DNA from: Diacronema lutheri
Lineage: Eukaryota; Haptophyta; Pavlovophyceae; Pavlovales; Pavlovaceae
Assembly (NCBI GenBank): GCA_019448385.1
Contig: JAGTXO010000035.1
Coordinates: 310,001 to 374,000, forward strand
Reading direction: 5' to 3'
DNA: 64,000 nucleotides
Below the pieces are notes generated by a model. The model saw only the letters and a program-made list of their open reading frames with translations. It searched no databases and was not told the origin of the DNA. Shown in pieces: positions 49,901-62,051 of this stretch (position 1 is the stretch's first letter; each line of letters opens with the position of its first letter). The position numbers and the translations under genes are program-made.

Positions 49901-52900
49901 CGTCGCGCTTGACAGCGAGGTAGGCGCGCGCGTCCTGCGCAAGGCAGTTGAGCGCCGAACCGTCGACCATTGTGCCGAGCAGTATGGCGGCGGAGGCGTA
50001 CGAGTGCTCGCACACGTGCGCGCAGGTGAAGAGACGATGGTTTAAAAAGGAGGCGGCGAGGGCCACGTTGGCAAGCGCGGAGGTGGAGAGGATCGCCGCG
50101 GCTGCGACGAAGGAGCGGGACGCCGCGACGCTGAGGGCGGGCAGCGCGCCGCCGCCGCCGACGTCGAGGCCCCTCGGCGCGCGCGCGGCGGCCGCGGCGG
50201 AGAGCGCGTGCGAGCCCAGCGCGACGGCGAGCAGCGCGCTGCACAGCCAGTGCGCGAGCGTCACCGCCCACGACAGCGCGTCGCCGCGCCGCACGAGCGC
50301 GAGGAAGGCGGAGGGCGCGCGGCAGGGCACGGCGGCGTGCGCGCTCGCGAGCCCGACGACGAGCGCGCGCGCGCCCTTGAGCGCGAGCACCGCCGCGGTG
50401 AGTGCGAGCGGGAGGGCGATGATCGCTCCGTCCGCGCCGTCCGCCCAGTATGTCGCGCGCAGCCCAAGGAGGGCGAGGAAGGGCGCGTCCTGCGTGAGCA
50501 GGCCGACGGCTGAAAGGATGCGCGCCGCGTCGAGGTCTGAGCGCTCGCGCGCGAGCGCGGCGAGGACTTCGCCCGTCGCGCATGACGCGGCGAGGACGAG
50601 CGCTGACGTGCCGGGCAGCGCGAACAGCGTCGAGCGCAACGAGACGCTCGCACGCCGCAGCAGATAATGCGCGGCCGCCGCCCAATTGAAAAGGGACGAG
50701 GCGCCAATCAGCGCATACGCGACGATGGCAAAGGCGCGCGGCGTCTGCAGCGCGCCAAGCGGCGCGCGCGCGTCGAGCGCGTACGCGCCCGCGCCGTCGA
50801 GCGCCCGCGCGCCCGCGCCGACCGCACCCGCGGCGATGCCGAGGACGTGGCGTGTGCGCAAGTATTCGGCGGCGGTCACGCGCAGCCCAACGGCGAGAAA
50901 GGAGGCGCAGAGCGACGCGGCGATCGGCAGCCGCTCCGACGCGCGCACCGGCTTGGAGCTCAGCTGCTCGTCCTCGTCGTCGTAGAGGAAGAGGCCGCCC
51001 TCCTCCTGCGCGCCACGCGCTGTCGACCGGGCGACAACGAGCCGGCAGCCATTGAAGAGCGCGAGGGGCAGCAGAAATGCGCACGGCGCGATCGATGCGA
51101 ACGCGACGGGCGGCAAAGCGCCCGTGCTTGCCATGCCGGCGCCGGCGGCCTTGGCCGTCCCGCCGGCGCACGCGTGTTCCGCGCAGCCGAGCCAAAGGCC
51201 GACGGCAAGGTGCACGCCACCGCACGGCAGCGCGTAGAGCAGAAGCCATGCTGCGGTGCCTTGCGCCTTGGTCTCGTGGTATTGCTTGTCGTCCTGCAGC
51301 GTGTTTTGTGCGGAGGCAGGAAAGGAATTCGCGGCGCGTGAGCGGCGGTGCGCTCGGCGATCGCCCAAGCGGCGATTGCCCTCGCGCATCGCCGACGGCA
51401 GGGCGCGGCGCGCGCGGCGCGCGCACCTGCGTGAAGGCGTTGATCGCGCCAGCGTGGAAGAGGCTGACGAAGGCGTAGGCGGAGGATGCGAACGACTCTC
51501 GCCAGAGCAGCGAGTGCGCCCAGCTGCGCGCAGGGTGGGATGGAAAGGGGGGGGGGGGGGGGGGGGGGGGGAGGGGGGGGGGAAGGGGTTCGAGCTGAAG
51601 CGTTGGTTTGAGCTTCCGCGCATTTCCGCGGCGCCCGCCGTGTGGCACCCGCGGCGTCCGCCGCCGCGCGCGCACGTGTCGCGTCGCAGGTAGCGGGTGA
51701 GGAGGGCAAAGTTGCCCGCGCCGAGCGCAAGCAGCGAGGCGAGGATGGCAGCAAACGCCGCGCGCAGCTGCGCGCCGAGCGGCGTGCCGTCGACGCCAGG
51801 CCGCGTGGCCGCGCCGTGCAGCCAGACGAGCTGCGTGACCGAGAGGCAGAAGGAGACGACCGCGCCGGCGGAGGCGAGCACGTCGTCGGCAGTCAAGTTC
51901 TCGCCGATGAGGAGCTCGGGCTCGTCGTTCTCGATGTGCACGGTCAGGTGCGTGACCCACGCGCGGAGCAGCTTGAGCCCGAGAGCGAGCGCGGTGAAAG
52001 CGAAGGAGACGATGACGAGGGGCGGCCAGAAGCCGAGCTCCAAGTTGACGAGCGCGAGCTGCGCGGCGCGGGGCGAAACGAGCGGCGGTCCGATGCGAAG
52101 CGGCCGGATGAGCCGCCGAGCGGCCAATTTGCCACTTTGCGAAGTGGCCAAGCCGCCAAGCGGCCAAGCGGTCAAGCCGCTTGGGCGGACGTATGCGCGC
52201 GCGCGCAAGCCGCGTCGGTCTCGCGCGCAGTGCGCGCGACGCGCGCGCGCCCGCATTGCGCGCGCACGCGCCGCTTCGACGTGAGCGCCATCGCGCGCCC
52301 GTCCGCGCGCCTCGCCTCGGCTCGACGGCGCACACACCTGGATAGCAAGCATGGGCACGCCCTCGAAAATGTGCGTCAGCAGGCCGAGGGAACGGAAGTT
52401 GGCATGGTCCGTCATCTGGTCCGAGAGGAAGATGAGCACCTCGACGTTGATCGTGCCGAGCACGAGCACGAGCGTCGAGTTTTCGGGGTACTCCATCAGG
52501 CGCTCGCGCAGCGATGAATCTGCGTCGGCTGTGTGGCGCAGCACGTAGCTGCGAGCGAAGGCGCACGCGGAGGGCGGCACGCGCGCCGGCGCGACGACGG
52601 TCAACGCCGCGTGTGGATACGTCGCCAAGGCCGCGCGTGCACAGGCTGCGCGGCCGCGCGCAACCGCGCGCGCAACGCGGCCCGGGCAAGCACCGCGCCG
52701 CCGCCACAGTCCGGCGCGCGCACCGAACGATCGCGACGAGGTTGACAAACACGGCGATCGCGAGGGCCGCGATCGCAAGGTCAGAGTAGAGCGTGCCAGG
52801 CAGACGGTAATAGAGCCAGACGGCAAAGGCCACGTGGAGGCCCCAGTCTACCCAAGAGAGGAAGATGGACGACATGTTCCTGCGCAGCGCACGCGCGCGG

Positions 52901-53283
52901 CAGAAAAGCGCGGTGCAGCGCGCGGGCGCGCGCAGCGCGGGCCAGGCACACGTGGCAGTGTATGAAATGCGAGGTCAATTTGGCGTAGGCGCGCGCGGCG
53001 CGCGGTTCTGCGCGCCCACGCCCGCACGCCAAGCGCGCGTCTTGAGCGGGCGGCGGTTCGGCATGTCGGCGAGCGAGCGGCGCGGCGCGGCGCACGTGAC
53101 AATCTGGTCCGCGGTGACGACGCCGTCATTGTTCGCGTCGAGCGCGGAGATAAAGAAGCCGCGTGGCGGTGCTTCGTCCTCCGACTCGTCGTCGATCGCC
53201 CGTTCGTCCCTCTCTTCCTCCGCTCCGTCGCTGGAGGAGGTCGGCGGCGCCATGGGGCCCCAAAAGCCCCAAAACGGTTTCAA
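46905..53283 (-). CDS. Large EF-hand/multipass membrane protein (8 exons)
   Basis: Exons are 53283-53096, 52879-52724, 52548-52338, 52058-51676, 51523-51427, 51293-47580, 47439-47371 and 47177-46905. All are GT-AG and keep phase, for 1696 residues. Exon 1 encodes an EF-hand loop (DANNDGVVTADQIV, about residue 50) placed directly before the first membrane segment. Residues about 65-850 hold many hydrophobic helices (VDWGLHVAFAVWLYYRLPG, LVLVLGTINVEVLIFL, WPPLVIVSFAFTALALGLKL and more). An acidic/Ala-rich linker follows, then a beta-rich jelly-roll-like region (GNAWRLSVTGLSAGARAA, RYSLVCSVAGVDTDETSA, about 1130-1260), a Gly/Pro-rich linker, and a helical C-terminus. I do not recognise the family. 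Calcium-regulated channel or transporter is conceivable. The ATG at 52875 would give a shorter form without the EF-hand. Confidence 0.78.
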
Positions 53284-53970
53284 ACTTTGGAGCCACTGAA
53301 GTTTCGCGGAAACGCCAAGAGGCCCACTGGGTGTGGGTGCACATTTGCAAGTGGACGACGTTGACTCAGGTCAACGCGCCCCAAATGTTCTCCAGCAGTA
53401 TGCGCACCCGCACGCCAACCCGCATGCGTTACTCATGCTCGAGGTCGAGAAGCTCGATGCCGAGCCCTGACGCCGTCCCTGAGTTCGGACCTACCGTCGT
53501 TGCGGCGCAGGCGCGCAGCGCGCCTTTGTAATCTTCCAAGCCGCGGCGCCGGCTGCGCGCCATACTCGCACCGTTCGCGACATGCGGCCTTTGCGACGTG
53601 TCACCAGCTGCGTGTCATCACTCATCAGTCACTGGCTCACTACGCGTTACACGCGGCCTGCTCAACTGGCACGCCGGCGCGCGTGGCAAAGGCGGCAGCG
53701 GGGCGCCGACCGCGCGCTCACCGGCGTAAGGCGCACGCGTGCGCGAGCCCCTCGCGCGGTCGTGCAGCGCGACGCCGCCTCCGCCTCACGTCCCGAATTC
53801 CCGATCCGTCGGGCCGGGGCCGGTCACACTGCCCAGCCAAGCTACACTGGGCCACTTGCCCAACGAATTTCCCGTGGCGCCGCCCAGCCACACCAGCTGC
53901 TGCCAGGCCCACAGGTCGAGGGCCCCGAGGGCGAGGCTCGCGGCGCGCGCGCGCGCGGCCGACCGGGCGC
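53284..53970. other. 687-bp region between divergent genes
   Basis: This stretch lies between the EF-hand membrane gene (minus) and the kinase gene (plus). Frames are open over parts of it but show no recognisable protein or consistent start. It is locally less GC-rich near 53270-53500. It presumably holds two promoters and leaders; no TATA or CCAAT box stands out. Confidence 0.45.
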
Positions 53971-55224
53971 ATGGCGGCGACAGACGACTCCATCCCCGCG
54001 CTCATCGGCCCAAAGTCCAACCAGTATGTCCTCGACCGCACGCAGCTCCTTGGCGACGGCCACTCGGGTCAGGTCTACGCAGGCTGGAAGGTCAACGACA
54101 CCGACGTGCAGGTGGCGATCAAGCTGGACAAGACGTCGGGCGCCAAGCACGAGTGGGCCATGCTCAAGAAAATGGAGGGCAGGGGCGTGCCCAGGGTGCA
54201 CCTCACTTGTGCGCGCGCGCGCGCGCCGCGCGGGGCGCGGGCGGGCGGCGGCGCGGCGCGTGCGCGCGCGCGCGCGCGCGTCGTCTCGGGCACTGCGCGG
54301 CGGTGGTGGGCACCACGGCGCGCGCACGCCACGCGCGTCATCCAGCCGCCCGCCGCCGCTGCCGCCGCGCCCGAGACCGCCCGCGCGCGCCCCAGCGCCG
54401 CGCTACGCCGCGCTGCGCCACGCCGACCCTGCTGCCCCCCGTGCGGCCGCCCATGCCGCGCGCCGCGTGCGCGCGGCGCGTGCTCGGCTCGGCGTGGCGC
54501 GGCTCGGCGTGGCGTGGCGCGGCGCGTGCGCTCGCGCAGGTGTGAGCGGCAAGTGGCACGTGTGCGTGATGGACCGCCTCGGCCCAACGCTCGCGACATG
54601 GGCGGATGCGATGCGGTACAAGCACGCGCACACGTTTGTGCGCGAGCAGGTGTCTGCGGTCTCGCGCAAGCTGCTGCGGCTGCTGCAGGGGCTGCACGAG
54701 AAGGGGGACATCCACGGCGACGTCAAACCCGAGAACTTCCTCGTGCCGTACCGCCCCGCCGCCGACGGCCAGGCCACCGCCACCGTCGGCACGATTGACA
54801 TGCGGCAGGACGACCCCGTGATGGTCGACCTTGGCTTCTCGTCCGCATGGCGCAAGCGGCCGGGCGGCGGCGAGGATTGCGAGGAATGCGGCGAGGGCAG
54901 CTCCGGCGCGCACATCGACTACTCGCAGGCCCTCGGCCAGTTCCACGGCACCACGCGGTACGCGTCGCTCCACTGCCACGCGGGCCGCACGCTCGCGCGA
55001 CGCGACGACCTCGAGAGCCTCGCGTACACGGTGCTCTACCTGCTGCAGGGGCGGCTGCCGTGGCAGGGGCAGGAGGGTGCGGACAAGGAGCAGCGCGACC
55101 AGAAGGTGCTGCGTATTAAGGGCTCGATGACGCCCTCCGCCATCTGCGCGAACGCGCCCGAACGCGCCGCAGCAGGTGCGCCCCCCCCCCCCCCCCCGCT
55201 TCCCTCCCTTTTCCCCCCGTTCCG

Positions 55225-55267
<43 letters not shown>

Positions 55268-55396
55268 TTGGCGCCCGTTGACCCTCGGCGAGCGCGCGCC
55301 ACAACCCGCATGCTGCGCGCGAACCGGCGTTGTCCGCGTCTTTGAGCATTCGACGCTTCCCGCCAACAGCACCGCTCATCCCCCCCCCCCCCCCCC

Positions 55397-55434
<38 letters not shown>

Positions 55435-57202
55435 GGCAGATGCGCTATCTGCTCACGTATGTGCGCCAGCTCCCCTTCCACGAGGAGCCCGACTACGAAT
55501 TTCTCGACCACTGTCTCAACTTTGGCGGGTACAACTACATCGGGCCGTGGCTCGCACGGCTCAAGGTGCGGCGGCGGGCGGGGCAGCCCCTGCCGCATCC
55601 CCCCCCCCTCCCCCCCCCCCCCCCCCCCCCCCTCCCCTTTCCCTTCCTCTGTGCTCCTTGCCCATCGTCGCGCGCGCGGCCCACTCGGCCCCACGCAACC
55701 GCTCCGCGCTCGCCACCACGCCATCTGCCCGACCCACCCTCCACATCCCATCCCGCCCTTTTCTAAACACGCCAACCCTGCGCAGGCGATTTCTGGCCCC
55801 TTCACAACGGACGGTGTGCCCGCACAGCACGACGACGATGGCGGCGGCTGCACGGGCGCGGGAGCGGATGCGCCTGCCGCCGCTGCGGGCGCGGGTGCGG
55901 GCGACGTGGTGCACGCGGTGGGCGGCAAGCGCAAGCGCGTGGCGCGCGGCGAGGACGCGGAGGGCGACGAGGGCGAGGGTGGCGCTGACGGCAGCGATGG
56001 TGCGGGCGCCGACGGTGCGCCTGTCGCCAAGCGCGTCCGCATCGAGCTGCCGCAGGAGGCCGCGCGCGCCTTCATGTGGTTCGTCATCTCGGTCAACCCG
56101 CTCGAGGGGCGTGAGGCCTTCTCCTCGCATACCACCTACCATGTGCGCGCTCATGCCCGTCCTCAGCGCGTGCATGCGCGGTGGCAGCGCGCAGCGGCAG
56201 CGGCGGTGGCAGCGCGCAAGGGCAGGGGCGGGAGCAGAGCGCGCGGCCATGCCCGCGCGTCCTCGGGTCGCAACCGCGCTCCCCCCCCCCCCCCCCTCTC
56301 CCCCCCCCCCCCCACCTCCTCTTTTAGAACTTGATCACAAAGGTGAACGAGTTTTGGAAGCAGGGCCTGTGGATCAAGCACATCTGCTTTGACGGCTCGC
56401 TCTACACCGCCCTCTTCAACTCGAACCAGAAGTACGCGCAGCAGACCGTCTCGCACCAGACCTCACTCGAGGACTTGAAGCGCTTCATCAAGGAGTATTG
56501 GAACAAGGTGCTCCATGCCCTGCCCTGTGCCGTGCCGCCCAGCGCGCCCGTGACACGCCGCGCACACTCCGGCCGGCATGGCAGCCATCGTGTGACGGGC
56601 AGCATGGCGGCCATCGTGTGACGGGCAGCATGGCGGCCATCGTGTGACCACGCCACCGCGCCAACACCTGCCGCGCATACCCCCCTGTCACCTGCAGGGC
56701 TACTACGTGACGTCATTGGCGCGTGACGCAGTCGGCTGGGGCATCGTCGTTACCAAGTTCCAGCCGTACCACGCCTACTACAAGCAGTCGTACTGCGTGT
56801 CGTGCATGATTCCGATCAACTGGATCAAGCAAAAGTGGCAGCGTGATTTCTTCATCACGTGCGGTGCTCCCGCTGCGTGGCGCCCGCCCCCCTCCCCCCT
56901 CTGCTCACCAGCTGCCCCAAAACAAACCCCAATATCCACCCACCCCCCTCCCCCCCCCCCCCTTTCTACGCAGCTGCTGCGCTTTCTCCGACGAGCCGCA
57001 GCTCGCGTCCGTCGTGATCATGAGCAAGGGCGAGCCCTACTCGTCGCAGAAGGTGGAGGTCGACTTCAAGTACCCGAGCGAGGTGATCCACAAGCACTGG
57101 GACGCGGGGTACATCATCACCAACGTGGCGAGCTGGCAGGACCAAAACGTCTTTGTCCTCTCAAAACCAAAAGGCTCCACCTTCCTCACGCAGGTGACCC
57201 CG

Positions 57203-57238
<36 letters not shown>

Positions 57239-57556
57239 CCCCCCCCCCCCCCCCGCACGCCGCATTTCGCTCGTCTTGCGCACGCGGCGGCTTGCGCGCA
57301 GCGGCTCGCACGCGGCGCTTGCCCATGGCGCGCGCCCGCGTCGGCGCGCGTCTGCCTGCCCGCCCCATCGCCCCTTGTGCGGCGGCTCTCACCTTCCCAC
57401 CTTCCCCCCTTCCCCCCCCCCCCCCCCCCCTCTCCCCCCTCCCGTGTCCAATGCGTGCAGGTCTCGACGCGCACGCGCGACTACAAGAAGGAGATTAAGA
57501 GCGCGTGGGACAACAACCGCTCGATGGCGACGCTCGGCTTCTGCCGCGTCACGTGA
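53971..57556 (+). CDS. MUT9-like (plant MLK/PPK-type) CK1-family protein kinase, 8 exons
   Basis: Exons are 53971-54208, 54540 to about 55170, 55440-55565, 55786-56142, 56328-56507, 56698-56858, 56974-57193 and 57461-57556. All junctions keep phase except the second donor, which is unresolved (a GC donor near 55169 fits). Kinase landmarks: LLGDGHSGQVYAG, VAIKLDK, HVCVMDRLGPTL, catalytic HGDVKPENFLV, VDLGFS (for DFG), GTTRYASLHCHAG and DDLESLAYTVLYLL. The C-terminal half has WFVISVNPLEGREAFS, FWKQGLWIKHICFDGSLY, KWQRDFFITC and YPSEVIHKHWDAGYIITNVA, the DUF7477-like repeats of MUT9/MLK kinases. Those phosphorylate histone H3 and act in silencing and light/clock signalling in green lineages. A basic Asp/Gly-rich insert (about 345-420) may be a nuclear signal. 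Introns contain C-runs up to 43 bases. Confidence 0.88.
55225..55267. repeat. 43-base C homopolymer in an intron
   Basis: The longest C-run of the window lies in intron 2 of the MUT9-like kinase. A second C-run and a CA repeat (to about 55432) lead directly into the acceptor CGGCAG. Confidence 0.85.
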
Positions 57557-58367
57557 GCACGTCGGCACCAATCCGGACGCAAGCCGGACGCGGCGCGCTC
57601 GCGGCTCAGCGCGCGCCTTGACCGTGCACGCCTCGGCCCCCCCTCTCGACGGACCAAAGCGCGCGCGTGCTGGGCTTGGCTGTCGGGCTCCGCTTCGGCT
57701 GCTCTCGTTTCTGCTCCCGCACCTTCTGCAAACCCTGCCCGCGCCGCCGGCCGGCCATTGCATGGCTCGGCCCGGCCCGTGCGCGCGGTGGCCGCCCCAC
57801 ACGACCGCGCGCGCAATCCACGCTCAGCTCCATCTGGCCCCCTCGCCCGCTCTCTCCTGTGACTTCTGCCCCTTTTCCCACAGTCTGGCTCACTGCCGCC
57901 TGCCAAGGTCGGCCGCCCACTCGGCTCGACCAGCTGCGCGTCGGCTTCCGATGTTGCCGACGGCTGGCACGTCAGTGGGCGCAGCCGCACAGTCGGCTGC
58001 GCTCGCTGACGGCTGACTGAGCACCGACATCGCTCCGCGTCTGAATTGAACAGTGAACACCCTGTCTGCTGACGAGGCTCACGTCCACGTTGAAAATTGC
58101 ACGCTGAAAGCTCGTGGCGGCCGCGCGTCCTCGAAGGGGTGCCAAATGGCGTGGTGGGGGTGCTGCCCGGACGGCCCGATCGGCCATTACTTGCACCAAC
58201 AGTCTGCAGTAACAGAGACGCACGTCGCTGCAGGGCTCGCCGCTCGCGGCCAGTCGACAACGCAGGTGCGGCAGAGCCGCAGGGGGCCCCAGTCGACCGA
58301 GCGTTTCACGCCGCCGCCATGCCGTCGATTATTTCAATCCGCGCGGCCGCCGATTTCAATCCGCCAA
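57557..58367. other. 811-bp intergenic region between plus-strand genes
   Basis: I see no supported gene, tRNA or repeat. Small ORFs in several frames lack domains and consistent starts. A short imperfect inverted repeat around GCAGCCGCACAGTCGGCTGC lies near 57977-57998. It likely holds the kinase 3' UTR and the next promoter. Confidence 0.45.
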
Positions 58368-61300
58368 ATGCCGAGCGACGGGTTCCTCGGCCTCGAGGAA
58401 GACGGCGGCGGCCGCTGGCACCCGCTAGGGCACGACGAGGAGGCGCGGCCACGCGGGACGCGTACGCGCGAGGACTCCGACGCGACCCGCGAGCCCATCG
58501 GCCCGCCGAGCGGCGTGAACGCGTCGGTGCAGGGCGACGCGATCCTGCGCGCGCTGCTGCCAGCGCCGCTCCGGCTCATGATCCAGCTGTGGCCCTACCT
58601 GATCGGCGTGGTGCTGTTCGCGACGCTGATCATCGTCTTTGTCCTCCACCAGGTCTGGGGCCAGGGCCACGCCTTCCAGATGAACGTGATCGACCCGGCG
58701 AACGCGGCGTTCTGCGCCAAGGATTACGACTGGTACCGGAACGGCGATGTCGCGATCCTCGTGCCGCTGCTCGCGCTGCCCGAGGCGCTGCGGCTGCGCC
58801 GGTTCTGCCTGCACGCGTCGGACGCCACATTCTCCGCGCCGCTCGCCGACCTCTACTCCTCCATCTCCCTCCTCACGCCCGAGAGCTGGCAGCGCACGCT
58901 CCTGCTCAACGCCGGCCGGTGCGCGCTGGCGATCGGCGGCTGCATCGCCGCGTACATCGCCGTGCTGCTCCCCACGATGCTCTCGTCGCACCTGCTGCAC
59001 TACCCGAACCGGCTCGCACGCATTGAGCCGTACAAGCAGGAATGCGGCTCCGACTGGTGGTTCGGGCAGGCGAGACGCCGCGCCGCCGCGCCGCCGCGCC
59101 GCCGCGCGCGCGCGCCGCCGCGCCGCCGCGCGCCCGACGCGCCGGCGCGCGTGCGCGCACTTCCGCGGCGCAGGTGCCCGATATCTTCCTCGTCGCGTTC
59201 AACATGCCCGTCGTCGCGCTCATCTTCGTCCCCTACTTTGTGGTGCTGCACGCGGCGGAAGGCGTCCGTCTTGCGTTGCACGCGTACACCGCTGAGTTTG
59301 AAGCTCGCGTTACGCCGGCGCAGCGCGACGAGAGCGCGATGGGCGAGACGGTGCGCAAGCACCAGGCGCTCGAGCTGCTCCTTGAGCACGCCGCCATCGT
59401 GCTCGAGCCCGCTTTGCGGTGGATTCTGCTCTGTGGCCTGGGCGCCCTCCTCGCAACCGTGACGTGGGCATGGATGCAGTTTGCCGTGGGCGACCCACAC
59501 CGTTCGCTTGTCGTGTTTGCAATCGCGCTCGCGCTCGCACTCGCGCTGCTGCCCATGCTCCGCGCCGCCGAGGCGATCAACGCGTACCAGCAGCGCCTCG
59601 AGCGCGCGGCCTTTTCGGTGCGCGACCCGGCGGCCCTCGGCTCTGCGCTGCCCGCTTCCATCTCGCACGCGGCGATGCTGCGAGAGTATGTGCGCGAGCA
59701 CGCGCTGCACCTGCCCGTGGGCGGCGTGACGATCGCGCCGGGCTCTGCGCTCTCGTCGTCATCTCTTCTCTCCCTCTTCGCACTCATGATGGTGCCCTAC
59801 CTGGTGCTCGTGCTGCCGCAGCTCTTCGGCGACCCGCACCTTAACCGGCTCAAGGTGGCGTGCGCTCTGCCCGCGCATGCTGTGCCCGCCCTGGCGTGCC
59901 GCCCCGCCTACTGGCCCTCTCCTCGGCCGCAGCGCACCGCCCTGGCCGGTGCGGCCCGCGCAGCGCGCGCAGCGCTCCGGCGGCCGCCATTGTGCGTACC
60001 GCCATTGTGCGTCCCGCCATTGCGCGTCCCGCCATTGGGCGTCCCGCCATTGGGCGTCCCGCCATTGTGCGTCCCGCCATTGTGCGTCCCGCCATTGTGC
60101 GTCCCGCCATTGTGCGTCCCGCCATTGTGCGTCCCGCCATTGGGCGTCCCGCCATTGGGCGTCCCGCCATTGGGCGTCCCGCCATTGGGCGTCCCGCCAT
60201 TGGGCGTCCCGCCATTGGGCGTCCCGCCATTGGGCGTCCCGCCATTGTGCGTCCCGCCATTGTGCGTCCCGCCATTGTGCGTCCCGCCATTGTGCGTCCC
60301 GCCATTGTGCGTCCCGCCATTGTGCGTCCCGCCATTGGGCGTCCCGCCATTGGGCGTCCCGCCATTGGGCGTCCCGCCATTGTGCGTCCCGCCATTGTGC
60401 GTCCCGCCATTGTGCGTCCCGCCATTGTGCGTCCCGCCATTGTGCGTCCCGCCATTGCGCGTCCCGCCATTGTGCGTCCCGCCATTGGGCCACCCGCCAT
60501 TGCGCGTCCCGCCATTGTGCGTCCCGCCATTGTGCGTCCCGCCATTGTGCGTCCCGCCATTGGGCCACCCGCCATTGCGCGTCCCGCCATTGCGCGTCCC
60601 GCCATTGTGCGTCCCGCCATTGTGCGTCCCGCCATTGTGCGTCCCGCCATTGTGCGTCCCGCCATTGTGCGTCCCGCCATTGTGCGTCCCGCCATTGTGC
60701 GTCCCGCCATTGTGCGTCCCGCCATTGTGCGTCCCGCCATTGTGCGTCCCGCCATTGTGCGTCCCGCCATTGTGCGTCCCGCCATTGTGCGTCCCGCCAT
60801 TGTGCGTCCCGCCATTGTGCGTCCCGCCATTGTGCGTCCCGCCATTGTGCGTCCCGCCATTGCGCGTCCCGCCATTGTGCGTCCCGCCATTGGGCCACCC
60901 GCCATTGCGCGTCCCGCCATTGTGCGTCCCGCCATTGTGCGTCCCGCCATTGTGCGTCCCGCCATTGTGCGTCCCGCCATTGGGCCACCCGCCATTGGGC
61001 CACCCGCCATTGCGCGTCCCGCCATTGTGCGTCCCGCCATTGTGCGTCCCGCCATTGTGCGTCCCGCCATTGTGCGTCCCGCCATTGTGCGTCCCGCCAT
61101 TGTGCGTCCCGCCATTGTGCGTCCCGCCATTGTGCGTCCCGCCATTGTGCGTCCCGCCATTGTGCGTCCCGCCATTGTGCGTCCCGCCATTGGGCGTCCC
61201 GCCATTGGGCGTCCCGCCATTGGGCGTCCCGCCATTGGGCGTCCCGCCATTGGGCGTCCCGCCATTGGGCGTCCCGCCATTGGGCGTCCCGCCATTGTGC

Positions 61301-62051
61301 GTCCCGCCATTGTGCGTCCCGCCATTGGGCCACCCGCCATTGCGCGTCCCGCCATTGGGCGTCCCGCCATTGTGCGTCCCGCCATTGCGCGTCCCGCCAT
61401 TGCGCGTCCCGCCATTGCGCGTCCCGCCATTGCGCGTCCCGCCATTGTGCGTCCCGCCATTGGGCCACCCGCCATTGTGCGTCCCGCCATTGTGCGTCCC
61501 GCCATTGGGCCACCCGCCATTGCGCGTCCCGCCATTGTGCGTCCCGCCATTGTGCGTCCCGCCATTGCGCGTCCCGCCATTGCGCGTCCCGCCATTGCGC
61601 GTCCCGCCATTGTGCGTCCCGCCATTGGGCCACCCGCCATTGTGCGTCCCGCCATTGGGCGTCCCGCCATTGGGCGTCCCGCCATTGGGCGTCCCGCCAT
61701 TGTGCGTCCCGCTCCGCCGCAACGGCCGAACAGGCGAACGCCACACCCGCCACTCCTCGGATTCTGACCAAATGGCGCCGCACGCCCCCCCCCCCCCCCC
61801 CCCCCCCAACCCTTCCCCCCTTCCCTCCTTCCCGGGAGCAGGCCGACCTCGCACAGCACCCCAAGGGTGACATGTACAATGGCACCAAGCCGCTCTGCGT
61901 CTACTGCGGCCACTGCTCGTACCACGGCTGGTGCCCCGGCGGCTACTTCACGCAGCCCGGACTCGAGGACTGCCGGATGCCCTCGCAGTGCCGGCGCGTC
62001 ACGTACGCCGCCGAGATCATCGCCTCCGGCCAAAACCTGCAGCTCCGCTGA
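58368..62051 (+). CDS. Polytopic membrane protein with Cys-rich C-terminus (3 exons)
   Basis: Exons are 58368-59069, 59174-59854 and 61842-62051. Intron 1 is GC-AG (GGGCAG|GCGAGA). Intron 2 is GT-AG, 1987 nt long, and almost filled by a 15-bp minisatellite. Phase is kept, for 530 residues. About six or seven membrane segments are visible: LWPYLIGVVLFATLIIVFVL (about 72-95), LAIGGCIAAYIAVLLPTML (about 185-205), NMPVVALIFVPYFVVLHA, ILLCGLGALLATVTWAWM, VVFAIALALALALLPML and FALMMVPYLVLVLPQLFG. The last exon is Cys-rich (CVYCGHCSYHGWCPGGYF ... CRMPSQC), looking like a small extracellular or lumenal metal/disulfide module. The family is not recognised. The start is the first ATG in frame with the acidic N-terminal tail; upstream frame without homology is ignored. 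Confidence 0.75.
59986..61710. repeat. 115-copy 15-bp minisatellite in an intron
   Basis: The unit GCCATTGTGCGTCCC is repeated 115 times without spacers or length change (1725 bp). There are four main variants: TGTGC, TGGGC, TGCGC, and TGGGCCACCC. Variants occur in blocks: runs of seven G-type units at about 60136-60240 and 61186-61290, a 17-unit T-type run from 60601, and a C-T-H-C motif twice (60451-60510 and 60856-60915; H is the CCACCC form). The length is a multiple of three and no frame has a stop, so six long artificial ORFs cover it. Confidence 0.97.

Noticed and set aside
59986-61710. CRISPR-like array
   Set aside because: Units are contiguous 15-mers with no unique spacers, in a eukaryotic intron.
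59860-61870. Several 600-900-codon ORFs across the 15-bp array on both strands
   Set aside because: A stop-free 15-bp unit opens all six frames. Splice borders at 59854 and 61842 join real exons in phase, so the array is intronic.
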